Origin: a bacterium
GTDB lineage: Bacteria; Bdellovibrionota_C; UBA2361; SZUA-149
Assembly (NCBI GenBank): GCA_030433295.1
Contig: JAUIMJ010000005.1
Span: 1-39,271 of the forward strand
DNA: 39,271 nucleotides
Direction: 5' to 3'
Of the stretch, positions 23,389 through 30,950 are shown in pieces. Position 1 is the first letter of the stretch. Each line of letters opens with the position of its first letter. A program made the translations under genes and the position numbers. The notes under the pieces were generated by a model. That model had not been told where the DNA came from. It did not search any database and saw only the letters and a list, made by a program, of their open reading frames with translations.

Positions 23389-24318
23389 ATGAGTGAGCAA
23401 GTATTAGCAGGTGTGTTTCCGGGACAGGGTTCTCAGTCAGTGGGTATGGGCCTTGCTTTTGCGGAGCAGAGTGCGAACGCAAAAGAACTTTTTGAACGGG
23501 CAGACAAAGCCCTGGGATACTCCATTTCGAGTCTTTGCTTTGAGGGGCCGATCGAAGAGCTTACCCTGACGCAGAATGCGCAGCCCGCCCTTCTCGCTCT
23601 TGGCTACCTCGCATTCCGTGAATCAAACATTACTGTGCATGCCCTGGCCGGCCACAGTCTGGGAGAATACACCGCACTGGTTGCCGCAGAGAGTCTTTCT
23701 TTCGAAGACGCCCTGCAGCTCGTCCACAAACGCGGCCGCTACATGCAGGAAGCCGTGCCAAGCGGACAAGGAAAAATGCTCGCTGTTATTAAGTCGAGTG
23801 TAGAGGATATCGAGAACGCGATATCAGAAGTGAGTTCAGGCATTGTCGAAGTGGCAAACTTTAACTCCCCCGGTCAGACGGTCGTTGCCGGTGACGTTGC
23901 AGGCATAGATGCCTTCGCCACCGTGATTGCTGATAAAGGCGGTAAAGTCATTCCTCTCCAGGTAAGCGCGCCTTTTCATTGTAGCCTGATGCAGCCTGCC
24001 GCAGACAAGCTGAGCAAAGATCTTGATGCGATTACCTTTGAAAAGCCAAAGCTACCGGTTTACGCAAACGTCACCGCAGCAAAGATAGAAAGTGGTGACG
24101 AAGCTCGTGACTTGCTCAAGCAACAGGTTTGCTCAAGCGTTCGTTGGACCGAGTCCATGCAGAATATGTGTGCCGAAATGAATGTTCAGGCAATTGTTGA
24201 GTTTGGTCCGGGAGGAGTTTTGTCAAAGCTCATGAAGAGAATTGATTCCTCCGTGAAAGGATTTTCCATCGACTCCCCGGAGTCCTGCGCAAAAACCACA
24301 GAACAGCTGGCTGCATAG
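23389..24318 (+). CDS. fabD: Malonyl-CoA:ACP transacylase
   Basis: 309-aa FabD, which transfers malonyl from CoA to acyl carrier protein for fatty acid synthesis. The N-terminal GVFPGQGSQSVGMG, the nucleophile elbow ALAGHSLGEYTALVAA (Ser90), the Gln in TQNAQPALLA, the catalytic His in SAPFHCSLM and the GPGGVLSKL C-terminal motif are present. The frame opens 24 codons earlier at 23317; ATG 23389 gives the usual start and exactly the common 309-aa length. It stands alone here without other fab genes. Followed by a palindromic repeat array. Confidence 0.95.
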   Translation: MSEQVLAGVFPGQGSQSVGMGLAFAEQSANAKELFERADKALGYSISSLCFEGPIEELTLTQNAQPALLALGYLAFRESNITVHALAGHSLGEYTALVAAESLSFEDALQLVHKRGRYMQEAVPSGQGKMLAVIKSSVEDIENAISEVSSGIVEVANFNSPGQTVVAGDVAGIDAFATVIADKGGKVIPLQVSAPFHCSLMQPAADKLSKDLDAITFEKPKLPVYANVTAAKIESGDEARDLLKQQVCSSVRWTESMQNMCAEMNVQAIVEFGPGGVLSKLMKRIDSSVKGFSIDSPESCAKTTEQLAA

Positions 24319-24348
24319 GAACACTCAGGGTCTGAAGACTGCTTTTGA

Positions 24349-24545
24349 GTGCGGACGCAAGTCCGCACGGGAAAAGAGGGTCGTAGGATAAAATCGTACT
24401 ATGTTTATCCGAAGGCCGCTCTGGAGCATTTTTCAAAAAGCGGAGCGAAAAATGCTTGAGAACGCGGACGCAAGTCCGCGCGGGAAAAGAGAAGCTAGAG
24501 CGGTCGCAGGATAAAATCGTACTATATTTATCCGAAGGCCGCTCT
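24349..24545. repeat. Two-copy intergenic palindromic repeat element
   Basis: Two similar units (24349-24422 and 24463-24545) lie between convergent fabD and a lipoprotein gene. Each has a hairpin closed by a GCAA loop (GTGCGGAC/GTCCGCAC in unit 1; CGCGGAC/GTCCGCG in unit 2), then GGGAAAAGAG, then an inner stem GGATAAA/TTTATCC. In unit 2 that inner stem sits inside a 10-bp outer stem GCTAGAGCGG/CCGCTCTAGC (24494-24503 and 24539-24548). Unit 1 lacks about 10 bases of the outer arm. A third hairpin with a 10-bp stem (AGCATTTTTC/GAAAAATGCT, 24425-24456) separates the units. It resembles REP/BIME-type elements and probably terminates both genes. Confidence 0.75.
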
Positions 24546-25356
24546 AGCGCGGACGAAAAACGCCCGGCCTTCTGCTTCCCCGTAGTGCCCGCTCCGTTCC
24601 CTCTTCGGCCTCTACCTCGTAATCGGGTGAGGGACTCAGGGGATCATCTTCCAGTATATGCTTGGTCGTGCACTCTGCGAGACGTTCGGCTCGCTCGGGG
24701 AAAGCAAAGAGATCCGGCCGGTCTTCGTACGTGGAGAAGGGTATATCTGCAAGAATTCGCCTTCGCTTTCTGTCGTTATTGAAGGAAACCGTCTTGGCAA
24801 ACCACAGCGTGGCACTATTCTCTGTGTCAATGAGTCGGGTATACACCGTCAAATCGCTAGCATTGGTAATCTCATCCATGTATCCGACGAGGATGAGGTC
24901 ATAACCCGCATCCCGGGCAAAGCGTATTGCCCCGTAATTACCGGAATTGAACTCTGCCCGTTTTCCCGGCCAGGATTCGCGATTAAACAACTCAACAATA
25001 GCCAGCTCTCCAGTTCTCAGTAGCTCCCTCTGAAAGAGACCCGCCAGCTCTCGACCAAAGTGGCGAGACTCTTCCCCCCCAGGGGCAAATGTTTCCGGCA
25101 CGCTAAAAGGGATAACCGCCATTCTCGGCAAATGTTCTGAGTGATAGCGGCTACTTAGATACTCCAAAAGGCCCGCATTAATGTAGGTCCGCATCTTGCA
25201 TCCCTCTCGCACGTGGGGAAGTTGTGCCACCCCAAGGAAACTGCACCCCTGGAGAAACAGTGGTGCCAAAATTGTGACAAGGAACAGGGATTTAGAAGAT
25301 GGAAACAAGCCCAATACATTCTCGAAGAACGCTGCGTTTAAAGCTCTTTTGTTCAT
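24544..25356 (-). CDS. FlgO-like lipoprotein (first copy)
   Basis: About 270-aa lipoprotein. The signal peptide ends LAPLFLQGCS, a clear lipobox. The mature part, with INAGLLEYLSSRYHSEHLPR, MAVIPFSVPETFAPGGEE and DAGYDLILVGYMDEI, has the plan of FlgO/CsgG-like outer-membrane-associated lipoproteins. A charged tail is probably disordered. ATG 25356 has GAGG 6 bases upstream. TTG 25314 would give a more typical 22-residue signal peptide, and the frame is open to 25440. All three starts overlap the 5' end of the divergent lipoprotein gene at 25299. The stop codon lies inside the palindromic repeat. Confidence 0.75.
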   Translation of the reverse strand: MNKRALNAAFFENVLGLFPSSKSLFLVTILAPLFLQGCSFLGVAQLPHVREGCKMRTYINAGLLEYLSSRYHSEHLPRMAVIPFSVPETFAPGGEESRHFGRELAGLFQRELLRTGELAIVELFNRESWPGKRAEFNSGNYGAIRFARDAGYDLILVGYMDEITNASDLTVYTRLIDTENSATLWFAKTVSFNNDRKRRRILADIPFSTYEDRPDLFAFPERAERLAECTTKHILEDDPLSPSPDYEVEAEEGTERALRGSRRPGVFRPR

Positions 25357-26162
25357 TGGGGGCCTCATTATTGTTGATCGCCATCTTCTCTGGTTGTAGC
25401 AAGCGCTATCACAACCTGCCGGTTTTTTCCGCTTTTCCAATCTCAGACTCCGTAAATCACTCGGTCGGTCGTTTTAAGACAAGCTATCTCGCTGACCAAA
25501 TTCATGCATATTTTCGGGGACATGCCAACGCTCCAATCGCGGTCACGACTTTCGTTGACGTCGACAACCTCTATCAGTCCTCCACGTTTGGCCGCATTCT
25601 CGCCGAGCAACTCATGAGTGAACTAGCCATGAGGGGGTATCGGGTCGTTGAGATGCGCCTGTCTGATTCAATGCAAATCATGTTCCAATCCGGTGAATTC
25701 AGCCTATCCCGCGAAACGGGAATTATTCGTGATAATCAGGAGATATCAGCGATTGTGGTCGGAACCTATGCGGCTTCTCCCGAGCGAGTGTATCTGAATT
25801 CCAGAATGATCGACCCCACCAGCTCAATGATACTGTCTGCGGGGACGGTCGAGATGAGAAAAACAAGAGAGATTGCGCGACTGCTCAGAACGAGCTCTCA
25901 GCCCACTTCGCTGGAGAGAATTCCTGTCCGCCATCTCGGCTATCGCTCAGCTCCGGCCCCTCACTACTGGCCGCCATACGCCTACAACGCACCCACCATG
26001 CCTCAGGGGCAGATGTGGGCACCTCAGGCACCGGCCTGGGAGGATGCCTGGACAGCAGAAGAGAAGGAAATGCTCGCACCTGAGCCAAGCCTTCCGGAGC
26101 AGTCCCCCAAGGCGGCCTCGAGCAAAATAATGGAAAAAGACGAGATAATGGCGGAGAAGTAA
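25299..26162 (+). CDS. FlgO-family lipoprotein (second copy)
   Basis: 287-aa lipoprotein. The signal peptide is METSPIHSRRTLRLKLF, a hydrophobic core, then the lipobox IFSGCSK. Residues about 55-190 match the FlgO domain (VTTFVDVDNLYQSSTFGRIL, AEQLMSELAMRGYRVVEMRL, ISAIVVGTYAASPERVYLNS). In Vibrio, FlgO is an outer-membrane lipoprotein needed for normal flagella, but no flagellar structural gene is in this window. The C terminus is Pro-, Tyr- and Ala-rich (about 200-287). Start ATG 25299 has a weak site. Divergent from, and overlapping, a second FlgO-like lipoprotein gene. Confidence 0.85.
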   Translation: METSPIHSRRTLRLKLFCSLGASLLLIAIFSGCSKRYHNLPVFSAFPISDSVNHSVGRFKTSYLADQIHAYFRGHANAPIAVTTFVDVDNLYQSSTFGRILAEQLMSELAMRGYRVVEMRLSDSMQIMFQSGEFSLSRETGIIRDNQEISAIVVGTYAASPERVYLNSRMIDPTSSMILSAGTVEMRKTREIARLLRTSSQPTSLERIPVRHLGYRSAPAPHYWPPYAYNAPTMPQGQMWAPQAPAWEDAWTAEEKEMLAPEPSLPEQSPKAASSKIMEKDEIMAEK

Positions 26163-26178
26163 GTCGTTTTGGAACTCC

Positions 26179-26202
26179 CCGGCAGGTACGCGCACCTGCC
26201 GG
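26179..26202 (+). terminator. Hairpin after FlgO-like gene
   Basis: Perfect 9-bp GC-rich stem (CCGGCAGGT/ACCTGCCGG) with a 6-base loop, 17 bases past the stop. No T tract follows directly, so it may be a terminator or a 3'-end stabilising hairpin. Confidence 0.5.
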
Positions 26203-26358
26203 CCTCCACCCCGCAGGCTGCGCACTCCATTCCATAAGAGTTTCTTATTGAACTTATTTGCATTATTTATTTTGTCTATTCGCTTACTTCCCCTACTATC
26301 CTTTCATCAGACGCCTTTGTATTGAGAGCGCATCAGGTCTAAGGGAGAGCGAAACACC

Positions 26359-26601
26359 ATGATAAACGTAAAAGCGTATACGATACGAGACAGAGTATTT
26401 GTTCAGTATTACGACACCGGAAACAAACACGAGCTTCGCTGCCCGGACTGCACGTGGACCGGCAACACGAGCGATGAAATTCAGAAAAGCGCAGAGAAGT
26501 TGAATTTTAGCTGCCCCTGCTGCGCAAACCAGCTCGGGATGCTCTCTCCCTCACTCAGCGAACAAATTGCCGAATCGTATGAAGAGGTCAGCTTTTTCTA
26601 G
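26359..26601 (+). CDS. Small zinc-ribbon-like protein
   Basis: 80-aa protein with two CxxC-type pairs, CPDC (about residues 29-32) and CPCC (about 52-55), spaced like a zinc ribbon, and an acidic C terminus (SEQIAESYEEVSFF). No family was recognised. The ATG has a purine-rich GGGAG about 12 bases upstream, longer than usual. It is monocistronic, between a hairpin and a gap. The Cys arrangement and composition favour a real gene. Confidence 0.65.
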   Translation: MINVKAYTIRDRVFVQYYDTGNKHELRCPDCTWTGNTSDEIQKSAEKLNFSCPCCANQLGMLSPSLSEQIAESYEEVSFF

Positions 26602-26973
26602 TCCGACTATCTCGACGACGTCTAGCCTTCTCCGCTCACCACTCCTCCTTAGGGACATTTCACTTCGCGGCTCCTCGCTCACCTAGAGCAGGGCCCCTGG
26701 AAGCCGCCAGAAATCTGAAAAAGCGGCTAAAGCCCCACAGCTCTGCCAAGGAATCAATAAAATTAATCTCCTGTAAGGATGCGGTATTCCACAGCGGCTG
26801 CAGTTTCTCTATTTTCGTGCACACTTACCTGAGCACTCACAGGCGTTTTAATTGAATAAATCCGGTTTAGCTATGCTAATGCCAGCGGTATTGGTAATAG
26901 ATCACAAGATGACTTTCGGAATTTAGAGCTATCGAGATCATGACGTCGAAACACACAAGGAGCATTCTCTTTT
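26602..26973. other. Intergenic region upstream of AGCS symporter
   Basis: About 370 bases with no convincing gene on either strand. The AT-rich part near 26755-26775 and 26850-26880 may carry the symporter promoter. An imperfect repeat of TAATGCCAGCGGTATTGG character occurs near 26878-26897. No glycine riboswitch fold, sometimes found before AGCS genes, was recognised. Confidence 0.35.
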
Positions 26974-28632
26974 ATGAGCAGGCACGGTAAGACACGCACA
27001 ATCACTCTCCTTCTTTCCTTTGTTTGTTCCCTGCTGCTGTTGGCATCTCTTCCCGGAGCCTCATTCGGCGAAGAAAAGGCTGAGGCACCGCCTGCCGAGT
27101 CTGCTTCCTGGTTAAAAGACTTTAACTCCGCTTTCGCCGAACTGCTTTTCTTTGACATCTCGCAGGGCGCGATTGAAGTTGAAGAAGTTGATGTCCACGG
27201 ACAGGCCGTTCTCGACGAACAGGGGAATGTTAAACAAAAGCAAATCGCGATCCCCTTTTTACTTGCCTTCCTGCTCGCGGGATCGATTTTCTTCACCTTT
27301 TGGTTTGGCTTCATTAATGTTCGGGGACTGCGCCATTCCATCAATGTCATACGCGGCAAATTCGACAGAGAACAGGATAAGGGAGAGATTTCTCACTTTC
27401 GCGCCCTGACCAGTTCGCTTTCGGCTACGGTGGGATTGGGAAACATTGCCGGTGTTGCACTAGCAATACAACTCGGAGGACCAGGAGCCGTATTCTGGAT
27501 GCTCTTCACCGCGGTGTTTAGCATGACCGCAAAATTTTCCAGCTGTACGCTCGCTCAGATGTATCGGAAGGAAAACGAAGATGGTTCGATTTCCGGTGGT
27601 CCCATGTATTACCTCGACATCGGACTCAAGCATATTGGACTTGGGCCTTTCGGAAAAATTCTTGGGTTCACCTACGCGACTCTGGTCATGATGGCTTCGA
27701 TTGGTGGGGGAAATATGTTCCAGGCAAACCAGACTACCGCGGCTGTCCTGTCGACGCTGTCACTTCCCAAGTCCTACTCACTGACGGTTGGTGCCGTTAT
27801 GGCCGCCTTCGTTGCCTTGGTAATTCTCGGCGGCATCAAGCGAATCGGGCTGGCAACCTCCCGGATCGTTCCTCTGATGTGCGGCGTTTACGTTCTCGCA
27901 TCGCTTGTGGTTATTCTAGGTAATGCCAGTAAGATCCCCGAAGCTATAGGGTTGATCTTCACCATGGCCTTCACCAACAATGCGTTCTTCGGAGGACTTG
28001 TGGGCGTGTTGGTCATGGGAGTGCGGCGGGCCGCTTTCTCAAATGAGGGTGGACTTGGAAGTGCCGCCATCGCACACGCCGCAGCAAAAACAGACGAACC
28101 GGTCCGAGAGGGGATCGTGGGTATGATTGGCCCGGTGATCGATACTATGATCGTCTGTATGATGACAGCCCTCGTGGTTATCATCACTGGAGTCTGGGAT
28201 AACCCGGAAGTACTTCAGGGGGCGGCCGATCTGGATAACACAAAGAAGGGAGTACTCCTCACGTCTGCTGCTTTTGCGACCGTCATTCCCTGGTTCCCCT
28301 ATGTGCTCACTGTCTGTGTCAGCCTTTTTGCCTACTCGACAATGATTTCCTGGTGCTACTACGGAGAGCGAGGCTGGATATATATCTTTGATCACTTTGG
28401 CAATAGTGGCTTGAAGACAGTCGTTATTTTCCGACTTCTGTTTGTTGGCTTTGTCATTGTAGGTGCGACTGAAACGCTCAACAATGTCCTCGACTTTTCC
28501 GACCTGATGATTCTGAGCCTCGCCTTTCCGAACATAATCGGCAGCGTATTACTGGCACCAAAAGTAAAAGAACTGCTCACGGACTACTGGACCCGATACA
28601 AATCAGGTGCGATGCATCCCGAGAGGGACTAG
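26974..28632 (+). CDS. AGCS-family alanine/glycine:cation symporter
   Basis: 552-aa sodium-coupled amino-acid transporter of the AGCS family. Family blocks include TSSLSATVGLGNIAGVALAI, QLGGPGAVFWM, SGGPMYYLDIGLKH, RRAAFSNEGGLGSAAIAHAA and SWCYYGERGWIYIF, with about ten to eleven membrane helices. It is about 80-100 residues longer than typical members because of an N-terminal extension. That extension has a signal-peptide-like segment (about 8-31, ending ASFGEEK) and an acidic linker before the first transport helix. AAGGAG lies 11 bases before ATG 26974. Amino-acid specificity is inferred from the family only. Confidence 0.93.
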   Translation: MSRHGKTRTITLLLSFVCSLLLLASLPGASFGEEKAEAPPAESASWLKDFNSAFAELLFFDISQGAIEVEEVDVHGQAVLDEQGNVKQKQIAIPFLLAFLLAGSIFFTFWFGFINVRGLRHSINVIRGKFDREQDKGEISHFRALTSSLSATVGLGNIAGVALAIQLGGPGAVFWMLFTAVFSMTAKFSSCTLAQMYRKENEDGSISGGPMYYLDIGLKHIGLGPFGKILGFTYATLVMMASIGGGNMFQANQTTAAVLSTLSLPKSYSLTVGAVMAAFVALVILGGIKRIGLATSRIVPLMCGVYVLASLVVILGNASKIPEAIGLIFTMAFTNNAFFGGLVGVLVMGVRRAAFSNEGGLGSAAIAHAAAKTDEPVREGIVGMIGPVIDTMIVCMMTALVVIITGVWDNPEVLQGAADLDNTKKGVLLTSAAFATVIPWFPYVLTVCVSLFAYSTMISWCYYGERGWIYIFDHFGNSGLKTVVIFRLLFVGFVIVGATETLNNVLDFSDLMILSLAFPNIIGSVLLAPKVKELLTDYWTRYKSGAMHPERD

Positions 28633-28667
28633 AGCATTTCTCAAATGAGTGTGGAGAAGAACGCTTT

Positions 28668-29267
28668 CTAGCGGATCATTTTCAGGTCGTCGACGAGGTT
28701 TGGATCTTCCTCAAGAAACATCATGCCGAATTCACCGTCGCCTTTGCCACGAAGCACTTTTGGAATCTCAACCTCATCCCGAAGCTTTTCTTCTTTAATC
28801 CGCTTGCGCAGTTTTGCAATGGCTTCCTCAATCTCCGGCGTCGTAAAATGCCAGCTGGGTGCCACCGGCTTTCCCGGGTTCCCATAGAGATGACCATCTT
28901 TGTAAAACAGGCTAACCCAGGGAAGAGGTCTGGTCGCAGGCCAACCCTTATACGGCACACCGTCCATACCGAATCGCGTCTTACAGCATGGACAAAGAAG
29001 CACGGGCTCCTGCAGAGTCAAATCACAGCCGCGATAACTACACCGTGCACTTAGTCCTCGCCAACCATCAGCACTTCGAAAAAGAATAATACCCGCGTTC
29101 CTGCGATACACCTGTCGATAGAGGAGTTCACTGACGGGCCCGAGGTCCAGATCCTTATTTTGTGGTATATACCGATGTCTCTCGCACCCAGTGAGCAAAA
29201 GAGGAGCAGCGCCAAGAGCGGCAAGTCCGGTGAGTATTTCACGTCTCTTCAAAGAAAAATCACCCAT
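28668..29267 (-). CDS. Rieske-like lipoprotein with altered cluster ligands
   Basis: 199-aa exported protein. The N terminus has a twin-arginine (KRREIL), a hydrophobic stretch and the lipobox LLLTGC (Cys28), so it is probably a Tat-exported lipoprotein. Residues about 60-120 resemble a Rieske fold. The normal C-x-H is here C76-S-Y78 in ARCSYRGC, and the normal CPCH is C92-P-C-C95 in CPCCKTRFG. The two cysteines that form the Rieske disulfide (C81, C94) and the two Cys ligands (C76, C92) are kept, but both His ligands are replaced by Tyr and Cys. A GVPYKGWPATRPLPW segment follows, then a charged helical C-terminal region. It may bind a non-standard cluster or none. Confidence 0.75.
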   Translation of the reverse strand: MGDFSLKRREILTGLAALGAAPLLLTGCERHRYIPQNKDLDLGPVSELLYRQVYRRNAGIILFRSADGWRGLSARCSYRGCDLTLQEPVLLCPCCKTRFGMDGVPYKGWPATRPLPWVSLFYKDGHLYGNPGKPVAPSWHFTTPEIEEAIAKLRKRIKEEKLRDEVEIPKVLRGKGDGEFGMMFLEEDPNLVDDLKMIR

Positions 29268-29567
29268 AGTATATTACATTCTAGATAGTTAGTACCAACA
29301 AGGAGCCTGCTAACCCACGGTCAGCAACGAAAAACGGCTTCAACTAGAGACTCCAGCCCCGCTGGAGCTTGAAGCGAGTACCCTTTGTTATGAAGGAGTT
29401 TAGCGCAGAAGGTACCTCATGGCACTGCCTCAAATCACCGCCTTAGCTAGATAACAGGTTTCTAACTCCCTGAATTCACTGTCCGCAAGCGACCGTTTCC
29501 TACCCCGACAACAGGGACCACGCGGTGGGAGGGGGTAAAGAGAATTTCATTCGGTAAACCCGTGTAA
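29268..29567. other. Intergenic region with nested hairpin
   Basis: 300 bases between two minus-strand genes. A nested palindrome at 29337-29375 has an outer stem GCTTCAA/TTGAAGC and an inner stem CTCCAGC/GCTGGAG with a CCC loop. It could end the upstream transcript, but no T tract follows on the minus strand. A GGTACC site and a GGGAGGGGG run lie downstream. No gene was recognised. Confidence 0.4.
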
Positions 29568-30491
29568 TCAGGCGGCGCGACGAGATGATGGGCCTTTCTC
29601 GTCTGTAAGCGACAGACTCCGACCCAGCGCTACAAAGTCAGCTGACCTTTGATCCGGGACAATAATTGGGTTTTGAGACGCATGCAATTCTGGACTACGA
29701 AAAGGCAATCCTTGAATCGAAAACTGCAGGTCATGGTACTCGGGTGAACTGGCCAGAAACTGCGCCAGGCTCTCCTCCGCCTCCACGAAAAGTGAGCCAA
29801 AACGACCAACGCAAAAATGCGTACAAGACGTCACTCCCTGCTGCACGAGTTCATTAAAAAAGTTAAACATCAAACCGCCTCTTCGCAGGCCTTCGAGAAA
29901 AATCCTTCTTCGGGGGTCTTGGGAAGGTAAATCCGAGGAGACACGAAACGCAGACTGCTGGATACCTCGCTGAGAGAAGACTCTCACCCGCTTGAGTGAG
30001 GCACCGTACTCAGAGAGACGTCGGCGCACCAGGGAAGGCACCACCTTAGTACGAACAAAGGATTCAAAACGACGGCGCGTATGCTGCGATGCCGGATGTC
30101 GTCCATTCCAGTCCAGACCAGAAACAAGCTCAAGTAAGGCGGGATCAATCATCCGCAGCATCGACACACCATGCTCATAATCGCGAGAATCGAAGCCATC
30201 GAGATCTTCGAAGAATACTTCAAGTACGTCCGTATCAGGAGCACTTGGAAGTAAACGATCATCAAGATTTCCACGAATGTATGCGTGGAGTTTTTCGCAA
30301 AAGTGCGCGTCGGCAACCAGAAATATAGAGGGAGCAATAACCTCGTCAGCGAGAGAGAAGATCAGCTTTTGAATAGCAGTGGGTTTCCTGCCAAGGGTGA
30401 AAAATCCTGCAAAGACCGCACGTGGAAAAACAACAGGCTGTTGCCGGGTACTGATTACTTCCTGATCTCTATTTTGCCGCGCTTCTGTCAA
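29568..30491 (-). CDS. Unrecognised 307-aa soluble protein
   Basis: 307-aa protein with no signal peptide or membrane helix. It starts at TTG 30491 with AGG 7 bases upstream; the next ATG is far inside. It contains FLVADAHFCEKLHAYIRGNL, an acidic EVFFEDLDGFDSRDYEHGVS, a basic RRRFESFVRTKVVPSLVRRR and a C-terminal ESLAQFLASSPEYHDLQFSI. No catalytic signature was recognised. It has the composition and coding character of a real protein. The genes on either side (Rieske-like lipoprotein, orphan ABC permease) give no clear hint of function. Confidence 0.7.
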   Translation of the reverse strand: MTEARQNRDQEVISTRQQPVVFPRAVFAGFFTLGRKPTAIQKLIFSLADEVIAPSIFLVADAHFCEKLHAYIRGNLDDRLLPSAPDTDVLEVFFEDLDGFDSRDYEHGVSMLRMIDPALLELVSGLDWNGRHPASQHTRRRFESFVRTKVVPSLVRRRLSEYGASLKRVRVFSQRGIQQSAFRVSSDLPSQDPRRRIFLEGLRRGGLMFNFFNELVQQGVTSCTHFCVGRFGSLFVEAEESLAQFLASSPEYHDLQFSIQGLPFRSPELHASQNPIIVPDQRSADFVALGRSLSLTDEKGPSSRRAA

Positions 30492-30950
30492 TTTCTGGCC
30501 TGGTTCTTAGACAATTTGTAAAAGGGCTGGATAGCATAGAACAGACAGTGGAAAAGTCAAGATCTCGACATTCACAAGGCGATGTACGTCCCGCTTTGCC
30601 CCTCAGACAGCAGCTCTTCCCGCCCACCGTGCCGCAAAGCGTTTTTGAAACACAGCCAGCTTCTCCTAGGCTGACTTCACTCTCCTAAACTATGACGTTC
30701 GTCTAGGCAAAATTTCGAGACAGCGACAGTAGCTTTCTCCTCAAAACACCTCTGCCCGCTGAAGCACGCTCCTTGATAATTTTCTTCTGCGCGTTCCCCC
30801 GCTTGCCTGCAGCATATCCCTTGGAAAACGCATCAAATATCCTATCTGCAAGTAGCCTGTCGATCGGGGCTGGAGGGTTTCAATTTCTCCTGTACGCTCA
30901 GGTTATTCGAGAATGAAATCCAGGAGTGTCAATTAAAATGCACAGGGATC
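30492..30950. other. Gap with a start-less minus-strand open frame
   Basis: About 460 bases between divergent genes. On the minus strand a 58-codon open frame (30703-30879) reads as plausible basic protein (RIFDAFSKGYAAGKRGNAQK, then LLSLSRNFA) but contains no ATG, GTG or TTG near its beginning. It may be a remnant of a degraded gene or chance. The plus-strand end should hold the promoter of the ABC permease gene. Confidence 0.3.

Noticed and set aside
30703-30879. 58-codon minus-strand frame with protein-like composition
   Set aside because: It lacks any ATG, GTG or TTG start near its beginning and is bounded by a stop. Kept only as a possible gene remnant in the gap description.
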